A stretch of 64,000 nt of DNA, from NCBI GenBank assembly GCA_028622995.1, contig JAJQJQ010000033.1:2840569-2904568 (forward strand). Reading direction: 5' to 3'. Positions 47,785-56,741 of the stretch are shown in pieces; position 1 is the first letter of the stretch, and every line of letters starts with the position of its first letter. The notes under the pieces are model-generated. The model did no database searches, was not told the origin of the DNA, and worked only from the letters and a program-made list of their open reading frames with translations. The position numbers were made by a program, and so were the translations under genes. This DNA comes from Panagrolaimus kolymaensis. Its lineage: Eukaryota; Nematoda; Chromadorea; Rhabditida; Panagrolaimidae.

Positions 47785-49019
47785 ATGAGTGATGTAACGA
47801 ATGTTTGCAACATTTGTCTCGAGCCATACGATGACTTTGAGCATTTCAAGCTCGAAATTACCACTTGTCATCCTACGGTTATTCACGATGGATGTGTAAC
47901 CTGTATACTCCACCTTTTTCAACAAAAAAAAAAGGACGTCGAAAGTGGTCGTGCTTTTAACCCCAATGTTATTAGTTGTCCACAATGTCGACAAACCGTG
48001 AATAAAAGTCAGTTTGAAGTAAGTAACTTTCATTTAAAAAAGTTAGAAAGGTTTTATAAATATTATTTATAGCTTGCTCAAATTGAAGTTGATCCTGGAC
48101 AACTACCTCCAGCACTTCCAGCACCTCCAGCTCCACAAATTCAACAATTAGCACAAGCTGCTCCACCTCAAATCCAACCTTTAGCACCCGATGCTCCACA
48201 TCAAATTCAACCACACTCTCCTGCCGCCGTTCCATCAACCGCTGTTTCTGAACCTTCTCCTCGTCGTGATAATCTGGTAGCAGAAAATGGTCCAAGTTCA
48301 AGCTCTTCTCGCCCTATTGGCCCTCCTCCAACTTATGATTCCATATTCGGTAATCAATCTGGTCGAGTACCAGCTGCAACTTTTGCAGCTCAACTAACAA
48401 GTTTAAATGATCTGTTCCGTGCTACCCCTGTTATTCCTGGATCTAATGGACCTTCTGGCGAGCGTGCAATCAATCAAGGAGGAATATTACCTCCTTCATA
48501 TTATACAAGATATGTGGAAACATATGGGCAAATTCAACAACCTCCACAGGCGTTTGATCAACCATCAATGGGATTCTTTCAACCAAGGTTCGCAGAAACA
48601 TCTCAACAACCACAATTCCCTCCGCCACCAACTTATGCTGAGGCCATGGGATGGTCAGATGAACAACAACAGCAACAAAATTATAATGTTTCACAACCGC
48701 AAATTCCGCCACCCTACATCGGTTACCATTATGTTCAAATTCCTCCAACATTGGTTTGTCCATAAGTTTAATTAATATCCAATTTTCATATTTTTTTAGC
48801 CACCTAACCCCGAAGAAGTGTCTCAAATTTATATCACTATCTATAACATTCTGGTTCTCAGGCACGCACCTCATTACCCTCAGAGAGCAATCGATGGCTC
48901 CATTCGTTTTTTTCGTGATGTAAACAGTGTTTTCATATACATGCCTGGCTTCGTAAGTTTTAACCCGATTCAAAAAGTAAAAATTAAACTCATTTTTTTA
49001 GCATTTACCCAGGCAATAA
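47785..49019 (+). CDS. RING-HC protein with four PPxY motifs
   Basis: Exons 47785-48018, 48073-48753, 48800-48952 and 49002-49019 give 361 residues. Residues about 8-72 form a C3HC4 RING: CNIC, a lone Cys in TTCHPTVIH, HDGCVTC, and CPQC. The middle is Pro/Gln-rich with four PPxY motifs (PPPTYDS, LPPSYYT, PPPTYAE, PPPYIGY), which bind WW domains of NEDD4-type ligases. The last 60 residues (PEEVSQIYITIYNILVL...) look globular but are not recognised. A ubiquitin E3 activity is expected from the RING; the PPxY set suggests partnership with a HECT ligase or ESCRT-linked trafficking (inference). It is about 1.7 kb from the first clear Polinton gene, so whether it is a host gene or element cargo is open. 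Confidence 0.75.
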
Positions 49020-49862
49020 TTCGTGAACAACTCCAACAAATATGGAACATTACCTCCTCTTAAATATTTTGAAATTACTTTATTGATCATTATTTTATCA
49101 TTTTTTTATCAATTTCATTTACTTTTAATCTCATTTTTTTCATTTGCTTTTAATATTTATCTCGCTTTTACATTTGTTTTTCTGTCAAATTTATTGGAAT
49201 CATCTATCAAACCATGTCTTCCTCTCTTGGAGATTTACCCTCATCATTTTATAATTATAATTTTTGTTTAATTTTTTTGCATTTATTTTCCAGATTTGAA
49301 CGAAATTTTTATGCAAACTTTAATTTTGTGATTTTTACATTATAAAATATAATAAAAACTACAAGCAATTATGATAAAGTTTATGATTTGTAAAAAAATA
49401 GTAAGAAAACTTGCTTTTCGTTGCTAAATATCTGTTTTTTCACATTATTGTTTTTTTATATTTTCTTTGAAAGCATTTTTTACTATAGTACTATTTATTT
49501 AATAAATTAAAACTGTAAACAAATGTGGAATTTCTATGTATCAAAAAAAAGAAATTCATCGTTTTTTGCTACTATTAAAACAAAAAAATTATTTTTTGTT
49601 TTGCTTACACACGCTTTTTTTACATCATGGAATTGCAGCATATCAAAGCTAAGTTTGTCTCTCTTTAATTATGAATCATTTCTAACAGTCTTTTTTCCCC
49701 AGCTTTTTCTTTATGAAATACAAGGGTGATGAAGTATAAAAAAAGAAAAAGCGGAGATTGCAATCAATGTTAGCCATGGTGGATGGGTTTTTACAAAAAA
49801 ACAGTTTACGTTTTTTTATTTTCTCTAAATATATATTTTTTTGTCTTTCAGCTTCAAACAAA
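49020..49862. other. Intergenic spacer
   Basis: AT-rich, no supported gene. TTTGTCTTTCAG ending at 49850 is a likely (trans-)splice acceptor for the micropeptide ORF that follows. Confidence 0.4.
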
Positions 49863-49967
49863 ATGGAACGATCACATTATATTCTATTGATCCTCATTGC
49901 TTTTGGAATCTGGATCATTGCTATTCATGAAGCAGTAGCCTTTTATTTGGCATATTTTGGATCATAA
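49863..49967 (+). CDS. Candidate 34-aa membrane micropeptide
   Basis: Short ORF MERSHYILLILIAFGIWIIA... that is one hydrophobic helix with polar ends. It lies 12 bases after a strong acceptor (TTTCAG at 49850) and is followed about 80 bp later by AATAAAA, so the transcript architecture is believable. The length is too short for certainty; no family recognised. Confidence 0.4.
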   Translation: MERSHYILLILIAFGIWIIAIHEAVAFYLAYFGS

Positions 49968-50719
49968 ACATGCCGGGATGGATATATGCCCATTTTAGTT
50001 AAAAAAATTATGACACATTTATATTCTCTGTTGTCACCAATGTTTTAATAAAATATTCAATTTATTACTTTACTGTTTACAAATTTTTTTAAAACAAAGA
50101 TGAAAGTATATTTGACACATATGAATCTCAAGCTCTGAAATACTTTATTTTTTTACATTCATTAATTTAACTTTTTTTTTGCTTTTTCAACAACAAATAG
50201 TATGCTTTCTTGCTAAACTTACAAAGTTTAAACTTTTACTTTGCTGTAATAGTTTTGGTTATATTTTGTGCTTACAAATGTTTTTTTAAAACATTAAAAT
50301 TGGTAAAAAAAAGTGAATGTTAAATTGTTGCAGCATCGATAAAGCTAAAAATATGTGTAATTAACATTTTTTTTTGCATCCTTTCAATTAGTCTTTGCGT
50401 TTTCAAATGAAATTTTCAATTTTTAAATTAATATTTGTTGCTAATAAAAGTAAAAATGTTCATATTTGAAAGTTAACAAAAAAAACAAATATTTTTTTCT
50501 GACAAAAAATGAAGAAAATGTCTAACGACGAAAACTCCCTGTTTTTTCAATAAAGCTACGATACGTATGAAAAAGTATTTGAAAATGTTTGAAAAAAGCT
50601 TTATTTTACTTTTTGATAATAATTAACGTTATATTTTATTGTAAACAATAATTTTTTATATTTTTGAAGAGTAAAAAAAGTAAGAACATGTGTTAAACCT
50701 TTTTTTAAAATAAAAGTGA
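49968..50719. other. Spacer at the left side of the Polinton
   Basis: AT-rich. The left terminal inverted repeat of the Polinton may lie here or further left, but its partner is outside the window so it cannot be recognised. Confidence 0.4.
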
Positions 50720-52552
50720 TTAATAAGGTAAATTTTTAATAAAATGAAGCGTCAAAATGATACTTCCATATGTAAAGTTTATTAGCTCATTCGCCATTGT
50801 TTTTATTTCAATTTCAATATCTTTAATATGACGAGATGCAACTTTGTTATAAATAGGATGTTGATATGTTTTTTCCACCATTGATCCTGGAGTGGATTCA
50901 ATATTAACAATACGAAGCAGGTTACTCATTACATCACCTAGTACCATATTTTCACAGAGATTACTGCTAGAATAAATTAGCATATTATTAATTGCACCGT
51001 TTAAATCTGGTTCAAAAATTGCTTCATTATTTTTGTGTGAAATATTAGTCTCTTTAAATCCTAAGACCCAAGCTAATTCTTCAGATAAAATTACTCTTTC
51101 AATATCAGGATTATTAATAAATAAATTAAAGCGATTATTTCTTGGATTCCAAACAAATTCAACTAGATCTTTAGCCGCTGTATTAACACTTTCTTTTTCT
51201 GCCTGTGTCATATTTTTCCAATTTCTAATAATAGAAGAATCAATGAGATCTTCTTCACTCATTTGTGCATCAATTAATGCTTCTTCAACAAGAGGTAATG
51301 GACGAGGTAGTTTTATTGTTTTTTCTAAAATTCTTTTTTCTTCTGCTAATTTTTCTGTCTCTGTTTTTAAACGATTTTCATCAGCTTCTCTAAAAGCTTT
51401 TTCTTCTTCTTGGATTTTACGCTGTCTTTCAGCTTCCTCTTGTTGTTTTTCTTCGAACTCTTTCTTTTCTGCTGCTTCTTTCTTTTGTTTTTCTTCAGCA
51501 GCTTTTTTAACTTCAGCTTCTTTTTTTAACTTCTCGTCGGCAGCTTTTTTAACTTCAGCTTCTTTTTTTAACTTCTCATCGGCAGCTTTCTTAGCTTCAG
51601 CTTCTTTTTTTAACTTTTCATCGGCAGCTTTCTTAGCTTCAGCATCCTTTTTTTGTTTTTCTTCGACAGCCTTTTTAGCCTCAGCATCCTTTTTTTGCTT
51701 CTCATCGGCAGCTTTCTTACCCTCAGCATCTTTTTTTTGCTTTTCTTCGGCCGCTTTCTTAGCCTCAGCATCCTTTTTTTGCTTCTCATCGGCAGCTTTC
51801 TTACCCACAGCATCTTTTTTTTGTTTTTCTTCAACAGCTTTCTTATCTACAGCTTCTTTCTTTTGCTTCTCTTCGAGGGTTTTCTTATCTTCACCATCTT
51901 TTTTCTGCTTATCTTCGAGAGCTTTTTTATCCGAAGCTTGTTTCTTTTTCTGCTCTTCGAGAGCTATCTTATCTGCTTCTTCTTTATTTTTTCTAGTTTC
52001 TTCTGCTTTTTTATCAGCTTCTTCCTTTTTCTTCTTCTCTTCAGCAGCTTTTTGCTCTGCTTCTTTCTTGGCCTTCTCCTCTTCAGCAGTTTTTTGATCG
52101 GCTTCTTCCTCTTGCTTTTTTTCAGCTTCAGCTTTTTGCTCTTCTTCAGTTTTTTTTGCGGCTTCTTGCTCCGCCTTTTTTCTCTTATTTTCACGGAGTT
52201 TATCAGTGGCAATAGACCGGCGCTTACGATTATTAGTTTCATCCTGTTTCAAGGTAAGTGGTTGCGATTTTAAATAATTGTTTAAATTTTCTTCAAGTTT
52301 TTGAGCGTTATAAGGAGACATAGCATCAATATAATAAGTTTCATTAGTTCCATTTTTAAATTCAACTGTTATTGTTTCTGGTTTACTAGACCCAAGTACA
52401 GTCCATGTATGAGGGTAAATAATTGAATGAACACCACAATACCATTCTGAATTAAAATTTAGAGATTGAGGTAAATTCACACGGAATTTACTAGGTTTAT
52501 TTTCAGGAAAACTTGTAGAATTACTTGGTAAAATAATATAAAAACCCGACAT
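50720..52552 (-). CDS. Polinton structural protein (minor capsid/penton-type candidate) with long coiled coil
   Basis: 610-residue intronless ORF. The first ~100 residues (SGFYIILPSNSTSFPENK, WYCGVHSIIYPHTW) and last ~180 (ILSEELAWVLGF, NLCENMVLGDVMSNLLRIV, IKDIEIEIKTMANELINF then GSIILTLHF) match a pair of blocks I know from metazoan Polinton virion proteins, thought to be minor capsid or penton-like. In those relatives the two blocks are close together. Here they are separated by about 320 residues of Lys/Glu/Ala-rich coiled coil, including at least nine 14-residue (two-heptad) repeats of the AADEKQKKDAEAKK type. The insertion could form a spike or fibre. Divergent from the ATPase gene with only 25 bp between start codons. 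The capsid role is inference. Confidence 0.75.
   Translation of the reverse strand: MSGFYIILPSNSTSFPENKPSKFRVNLPQSLNFNSEWYCGVHSIIYPHTWTVLGSSKPETITVEFKNGTNETYYIDAMSPYNAQKLEENLNNYLKSQPLTLKQDETNNRKRRSIATDKLRENKRKKAEQEAAKKTEEEQKAEAEKKQEEEADQKTAEEEKAKKEAEQKAAEEKKKKEEADKKAEETRKNKEEADKIALEEQKKKQASDKKALEDKQKKDGEDKKTLEEKQKKEAVDKKAVEEKQKKDAVGKKAADEKQKKDAEAKKAAEEKQKKDAEGKKAADEKQKKDAEAKKAVEEKQKKDAEAKKAADEKLKKEAEAKKAADEKLKKEAEVKKAADEKLKKEAEVKKAAEEKQKKEAAEKKEFEEKQQEEAERQRKIQEEEKAFREADENRLKTETEKLAEEKRILEKTIKLPRPLPLVEEALIDAQMSEEDLIDSSIIRNWKNMTQAEKESVNTAAKDLVEFVWNPRNNRFNLFINNPDIERVILSEELAWVLGFKETNISHKNNEAIFEPDLNGAINNMLIYSSSNLCENMVLGDVMSNLLRIVNIESTPGSMVEKTYQHPIYNKVASRHIKDIEIEIKTMANELINFTYGSIILTLHFIKNLPY
51470..51930 (-). 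repeat. 42-bp coding repeats (14-residue heptad pairs)
   Basis: Tandem, near-identical 42-bp units within the capsid-type gene, each coding AA(D/E)EKxKK(D/E)AExKK. The DNA-level similarity between units shows recent expansion. Confidence 0.8.
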
Positions 52553-52577
52553 TCTTTCAGGATTTACTTAATTAAAG

Positions 52578-53270
52578 ATGAAGACTTTTCAATCATCAGA
52601 TATAACTATGACGCTTCCTTCAAATACAATTCTCTCTGGCCCAAGCGGTTCAGGAAAAACCACTTTTCTTTTAAAACTTTTAGAAAATACAAACACCTTA
52701 ATGTCACCGCCTCCAGCTGAAATCTTATATGCATATGGACAATATAGTCCAACGGTTCCAAAAATCGAGTCAATGGGAGCTAAAACTTTTGAGGGAGTTC
52801 CAACAGAAGAAGATTTAAACGGCTATAAAAAACCGCTTTTACTAATTATGGACGATTTATTGGGTAATGTTTCTGAAGAATATCTCGAAACGCTTTTCAC
52901 AAAAAAGACGCATCACTTAAACATTGGTATTTTTTTACTTTTTTTCATTAAATTTTTAAATTCCTTTTTAGGTTTAATTTTTGTTACACAATCTTTATTT
53001 GACAAGAAGTTAAAAATCGCCAGAAATAACGCCCACTATGTTATTCTCATGAAAGCTTTTTCTGCTCAACTTGGAGTTCGAAATTTTGGTATGCAAAATT
53101 TTCCAAATCAATTGCCATATTTTTTGGAAAGTTACAAGAGAGCAACGAAGGAGAATTTTAGTTATCTTTTTGTGGACATGTCACCAACTTGTCCACCTGA
53201 ACTTCGATTAAGAACAAATATTTTTGCAAATGAAACAATAACAGTTTTTCTTCCTCGTGTCAGTATGTAA
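52578..53270 (+). CDS. Polinton packaging ATPase (FtsK/HerA, A32-like)
   Basis: Exons 52578-52926 and 52972-53270 give 215 residues. Walker A is GPSGSGKTT at residues 21-29; Walker B is the hydrophobic strand LLLIMDDLL around residue 90. A sensor-type FVTQSLFDKK segment is formed across the intron. This is the compact genome-packaging ATPase shared by Polintons, virophages and large DNA viruses, which drives DNA into preformed capsids. The 45-nt intron is in frame and free of stops, but splicing restores the family's GLIFVTQS strand. TTTCAG at 52555-52560 could be the trans-splice site. The next gene begins 2 bp after its stop. Confidence 0.9.
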   Translation: MKTFQSSDITMTLPSNTILSGPSGSGKTTFLLKLLENTNTLMSPPPAEILYAYGQYSPTVPKIESMGAKTFEGVPTEEDLNGYKKPLLLIMDDLLGNVSEEYLETLFTKKTHHLNIGIFLLFFIKFLNSFLGLIFVTQSLFDKKLKIARNNAHYVILMKAFSAQLGVRNFGMQNFPNQLPYFLESYKRATKENFSYLFVDMSPTCPPELRLRTNIFANETITVFLPRVSM

Positions 53271-53272
53271 AA

Positions 53273-53620
53273 ATGGCACGTTCACGGAAAGTCGGAGAAT
53301 GCGTTTCTCGCAATTGTTCTTTTTTAAAAAAATTAGCTAAAACTAAAAGTGAAAAAAAAATAAATTCATTGATTCAAAATGCTTCCCCTAAAGAATTAGA
53401 AGCTTTGACAGAAATTTGTTTTAATATTGTAAATTCTAAATTTGAATTATCTCCTGCACGTTGCACAAAATTACAAAAATATGCCACGCCCCTTCGTCAA
53501 TTGGCAGGAACTAAAACATATTTTGCTGCAAAAAGAGTGCTTCAAAGTGGAAATGGTTTCCCATTCGCTTCATTATTATTACCTATATTAGCAGCAGCTG
53601 GTCAACATCTTTTAAAATGA
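53273..53620 (+). CDS. Small basic Polinton virion-type protein
   Basis: 115 residues, Lys/Arg-rich, helical, ending in a hydrophobic stretch FPFASLLLPILAAAG. Similar short proteins with a basic helical body and a GG/hydrophobic LLP-type tail sit beside the ATPase in metazoan Polintons. The hydrophobic tail could act on membranes during virion entry or exit, which is inference. It begins 2 bp after the ATPase stop and its stop overlaps the next start (ATGA). Confidence 0.7.
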   Translation: MARSRKVGECVSRNCSFLKKLAKTKSEKKINSLIQNASPKELEALTEICFNIVNSKFELSPARCTKLQKYATPLRQLAGTKTYFAAKRVLQSGNGFPFASLLLPILAAAGQHLLK

Positions 53621-54408
53621 AGAGTCAAAAATATTTCCTTGTAGAAGAAAATAAATACAATTCTTTAATTAATAACTATGATTCGGAACATTTAAATATT
53701 GCGAAAAATGATATGGACAAAATTTTAAAAAACCCTGACTTGAATCTTTCTTCAAAAAATGCTCTTTATAACAACGCTTTTAAAACTTTTGTTAAAAAAT
53801 TAAAAACAGTTGAAGAAAAACCAATCAAAGTTGAAGATGGAAGATTTACTGAATCTATGAATAATTTTAGCAGTAATTTGGATGATACTTTGCAAAATCT
53901 TGCCAATATGCTTCAGCAATCTTATCAAACACCTCAAAGAGGTACAAAACGGACTAATTCTGATTCTCCTTCATCTCCTCGAGATAATTCTTCTATGAAA
54001 ATCAGTTCAACTCAAGCACCTACACCCTTTCAAGCTCCAAGCCCTCAAACCCCATCTTCGTTAAAAACTCCTGTTTCAACTTCTGGATCTAAAAAAAAAT
54101 CACCAAACAAATATACAAAAACTCCAAAAAGAAGAGTGTTTAAACCAAATGTTGAAGCTTATCAGACTAACGAATTAGCCAAATATTTATTAGGTAATCC
54201 TGCTTATGGTTTTACCGAAGAAGGAAAAGTTGTCAGCCCAAAAAGTATGAAACCCATTCGTGAAAGTAATGTCAAAGACATTGCTAGTTATGTTGTTAGT
54301 TCATTAGGTAAAAGAACACCACCTGGTTATAAAAAAATTAAAGAAACATTAGGAAAAGATAAAAATGTTAAAGATATAAGATTCAATATCAGATCTTGGG
54401 ATGCATAG
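53617..54408 (+). CDS. Polinton conserved protein, disordered centre
   Basis: 263 residues. N-terminal helical part (residues 1-90), then a Ser/Pro/Thr/Lys-rich disordered middle (about 105-180, several TP and SP sites), then a conserved-looking C-terminus (LAKYLLGNPAYGF, ESNVKDIASYVVSSLGKRT, PPGYKKIKETL). The C-terminal block resembles one I know from insect Polintons, where a short SNI-x-DLI segment precedes a PxGW motif. Function unknown. The start codon overlaps the upstream stop by 4 bases (ATGA). Confidence 0.75.
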   Translation: MKSQKYFLVEENKYNSLINNYDSEHLNIAKNDMDKILKNPDLNLSSKNALYNNAFKTFVKKLKTVEEKPIKVEDGRFTESMNNFSSNLDDTLQNLANMLQQSYQTPQRGTKRTNSDSPSSPRDNSSMKISSTQAPTPFQAPSPQTPSSLKTPVSTSGSKKKSPNKYTKTPKRRVFKPNVEAYQTNELAKYLLGNPAYGFTEEGKVVSPKSMKPIRESNVKDIASYVVSSLGKRTPPGYKKIKETLGKDKNVKDIRFNIRSWDA

Positions 54409-54446
54409 TTTAATTTTTACTTTTTTTATTTTATTGTCAAATAAAT

Positions 54447-55538
54447 TCAATTTACAAAATCTGATTCTTTTAAATAACAATTAAGAGCACTTGGTAATCC
54501 TACAAATTTTACAAGAAATTCTTTTTCTCCATTTCGTATTCTTGTTTTTAAAACTTTTTCTATTCTATATGTTGTTTCAGAGTTTTTATCAACTTTTACA
54601 AGTTGTTGTGGATAAAATCTTTCTTTCAATTTTTTACCTAATGCGTCCTTGACAGTATAAACAGCAGGTTTAGTACGATGGCATTCTACAATTTGATGAA
54701 TTTGATCTGTCCAATTAGCCAAATGGGCCTTTTCGAAGGTGCCACGTTTGTATGGTATTCTAACAAAATCGCCCACTTTTAATTTTGATTTGTAACTTTT
54801 ATTTTCTTCTTTTCTATATAATTTGTCCCAGATAATTTGCTGGTTAGTTTCGTCAATATCCATAGGCTTCATATTTGTACTTCGACAAACAGAATTATTA
54901 ATACCATCTACTATTTTCTGAATGACTTTGACCCAATTTAAACTATTTTTTTCTGTAAAATACCTGTATAGTCTTTCTTTTATTGTTCTTATACATCGTT
55001 CACAAACAGCTGCCTTAGTGGAAGTGTTTTGAGAAGCTAACTTTATTATCCCTTTATTCGTAAAATATTCATGCATGGACTTTGAGTTAACTTCATTTCC
55101 ACGATCTGAGTAAACAAATAAAGGTTTGAAAGGCATACGTTCTAAAATCTCATCAAACCCTTTTTGAACTTCAATCGGGCGTTTACTTTTCAATGCTGCT
55201 ACAAAAATTCTTCTTGATAAAACATCCACTGCAACGAGCATGAACGTGTGCTGATCGTTTTCTTTTTTTAAAAGCTGGAAATCCGCCAAATCAATTTGGA
55301 CATCTGTCATAAATCCACGTGGAATTGTCCGCAGTCTAGGATATCTCAATCGTTGAGAACGGTAGAGTGTATAAGTTCTGTTATTAATTAAGAATTTATC
55401 AAATTCTTTTTTACTTATTTTACCTTTTGTTTCACGTCTTAAATTATTTGAGCCAGAAAACGCACCAGGAAAATTAATATCTGCATACAATTTATCTATC
55501 ATGCTAACATTATTAGCAGGAGTTTTGTTTGTTGCCAT
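54447..55538 (-). CDS. Polinton integrase (rve/DDE) with chromodomain
   Basis: 363 residues from the first ATG. Catalytic core: first Asp in VQIDLADF (about residue 83), second in FVYSDRGNEVNS (about 145), Glu in AAVCERCIRTIKERL (about 180), the D,D-35-E spacing of retroviral integrases. LVAVDVLSRRIFVAALKSK is the matching strand-turn. The C-terminus carries an SH3-like segment (KLKVGDFVRIPYKRG) and a chromodomain (YRIEKVLKTRIRNGEKEFLVKFVG), which would read histone marks to target insertion. A further in-frame GTG lies upstream but inside the opposite gene. Start regions of this gene and the membrane-protein gene overlap head to head by 38 bp. Confidence 0.93.
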   Translation of the reverse strand: MATNKTPANNVSMIDKLYADINFPGAFSGSNNLRRETKGKISKKEFDKFLINNRTYTLYRSQRLRYPRLRTIPRGFMTDVQIDLADFQLLKKENDQHTFMLVAVDVLSRRIFVAALKSKRPIEVQKGFDEILERMPFKPLFVYSDRGNEVNSKSMHEYFTNKGIIKLASQNTSTKAAVCERCIRTIKERLYRYFTEKNSLNWVKVIQKIVDGINNSVCRSTNMKPMDIDETNQQIIWDKLYRKEENKSYKSKLKVGDFVRIPYKRGTFEKAHLANWTDQIHQIVECHRTKPAVYTVKDALGKKLKERFYPQQLVKVDKNSETTYRIEKVLKTRIRNGEKEFLVKFVGLPSALNCYLKESDFVN

Positions 55539-56256
55539 ACCTTGTACAATGAAATGGTCCTTGGTTAACAAGGACACTTTTGCTGTTTTTCAGGAAAATG
55601 GTACTGATGTATGTGTTGAATTTAAAGACCTTGATAGTCAGGTTACGAAATATAATAGATGTTTTTCCTTTGAAGAAAATGTGTATAGTCAAACAGTATT
55701 TATAAATAACAAAACAATTTATTTATTTGTAAAAACTGTGATTGATAATGCAACTATTATCTATATTGATAATAATGATAAACTGAAGCTTTTTTCTTAT
55801 AAACCCGGTTTATTACGATACAATATTTTCTCAGAAAGATTGGTTGATTATAAAGATAATACGCTTATGGAGTATGATCTAAAAACTTTTATTCATTCAA
55901 TAATTAAAGGTTATGAAACAAAATTTTTAAAAAAAACCAAAGTTTTCCAAAAAATGGATGATTATCAATTTGTTGATAATAATACAGTAATATTTTTGGC
56001 TGATAACAAAGTTTTTATTGATGTCAACGAGCCTTTGTTTCTACAAAATAATCAATGTCTTCCTTTATATTTAAAATTACACCATAGTGTTATATTAAAT
56101 TTATTATGCTTCTTTGGTATTATGACCATTTTATTATTTGTATTTACAGGTACACACTTAAAACAATGCTATGATAAAAAAATTGTCCAAGTACCTTTTT
56201 TACGTAGAAGCTCAAGATTACGTAGCAATCTTTTTAACAAAACAACTGGGTCATAA
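55501..56256 (+). CDS. Type I membrane protein, candidate virion/envelope protein
   Basis: 251 residues: hydrophobic N-terminus (MLTLLAGVLFVAIPC) that can act as a signal peptide, a ~175-residue ectodomain with few Cys (3) and four NxT/S sites (N33, N70, N83, N160), a transmembrane helix at about 195-217 (VILNLLCFFGIMTILLFVF), and a 30-residue Arg-rich tail. An alternative ATG at 55549 would omit the signal peptide. The position among virion genes suggests an envelope or receptor-type role. Nematode Mavericks are known to carry larger gB-like fusogens; this one is far shorter and I see no fusion-loop pattern, so homology is not claimed. The first 38 bp are antisense to the integrase start. 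Confidence 0.7.
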   Translation: MLTLLAGVLFVAIPCTMKWSLVNKDTFAVFQENGTDVCVEFKDLDSQVTKYNRCFSFEENVYSQTVFINNKTIYLFVKTVIDNATIIYIDNNDKLKLFSYKPGLLRYNIFSERLVDYKDNTLMEYDLKTFIHSIIKGYETKFLKKTKVFQKMDDYQFVDNNTVIFLADNKVFIDVNEPLFLQNNQCLPLYLKLHHSVILNLLCFFGIMTILLFVFTGTHLKQCYDKKIVQVPFLRRSSRLRSNLFNKTTGS

Positions 56257-56316
56257 TCGCAAACTATTTTAGTTATTGATTGTTATTAACTTAACATACA
56301 GTTGTAAATTTAAAAA

Positions 56317-56739
56317 ATGGTTCGAGTTTTATTTAATCCGAATTCAATTCATTTAGAAAATGTTCTAAACTCTGGATTTTACGGAGGCGGAGCTTATTAT
56401 GTAGGTTTTAAACAAAGAGGAAATGGTATTGGTGACACATTACGATACTTATGGAGATTTTTACAACCTATTGCAAAAAGTATTGGGAAGGAAGGATTAT
56501 CAACAGGAGTACGAATTCTTAATGATGTTGAGCAAGGTGCTGATATCACTTCAACACTTAAAAAACAAGGAGCTCAAGCTGCTCAGCGTGTATTAAAAAA
56601 GGCATCAGATAAAGTAGGCCAATATGGTAGTGGAAGAAAAAGAAAACTACATTTAACTAAGAAACAAGTTGTTGGACGGTTGATTAAACGCAACACTCCT
56701 CTTAAAAAGAAACGTCAAGATATTTTTGGTATATATTAA
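56317..56739 (+). CDS. Small basic Polinton virion protein (GIG-helix type)
   Basis: 140 residues. Gly-rich start ([19 protein letters not shown]), an amphipathic helix ([19 protein letters not shown]) and [14 protein letters not shown], then a strongly basic tail ([11 protein letters not shown]). This order is a recurrent small ORF next to the capsid gene in metazoan Polintons. The amphipathic helix resembles membrane-active adenoviral minor proteins such as VI, and the basic tail could contact DNA (both inference). The capsid gene starts 2 bp after its stop. Confidence 0.8.
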   Translation: MVRVLFNPNSIHLENVLNSGFYGGGAYYVGFKQRGNGIGDTLRYLWRFLQPIAKSIGKEGLSTGVRILNDVEQGADITSTLKKQGAQAAQRVLKKASDKVGQYGSGRKRKLHLTKKQVVGRLIKRNTPLKKKRQDIFGIY

Positions 56740-56741
56740 TT

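Noticed and set aside
51033..52097. 354-aa plus-strand ORF rich in FFCFSSAAFLASAS
   Set aside because: Antisense shadow of the Lys/Glu/Ala coiled coil of the capsid-type gene.
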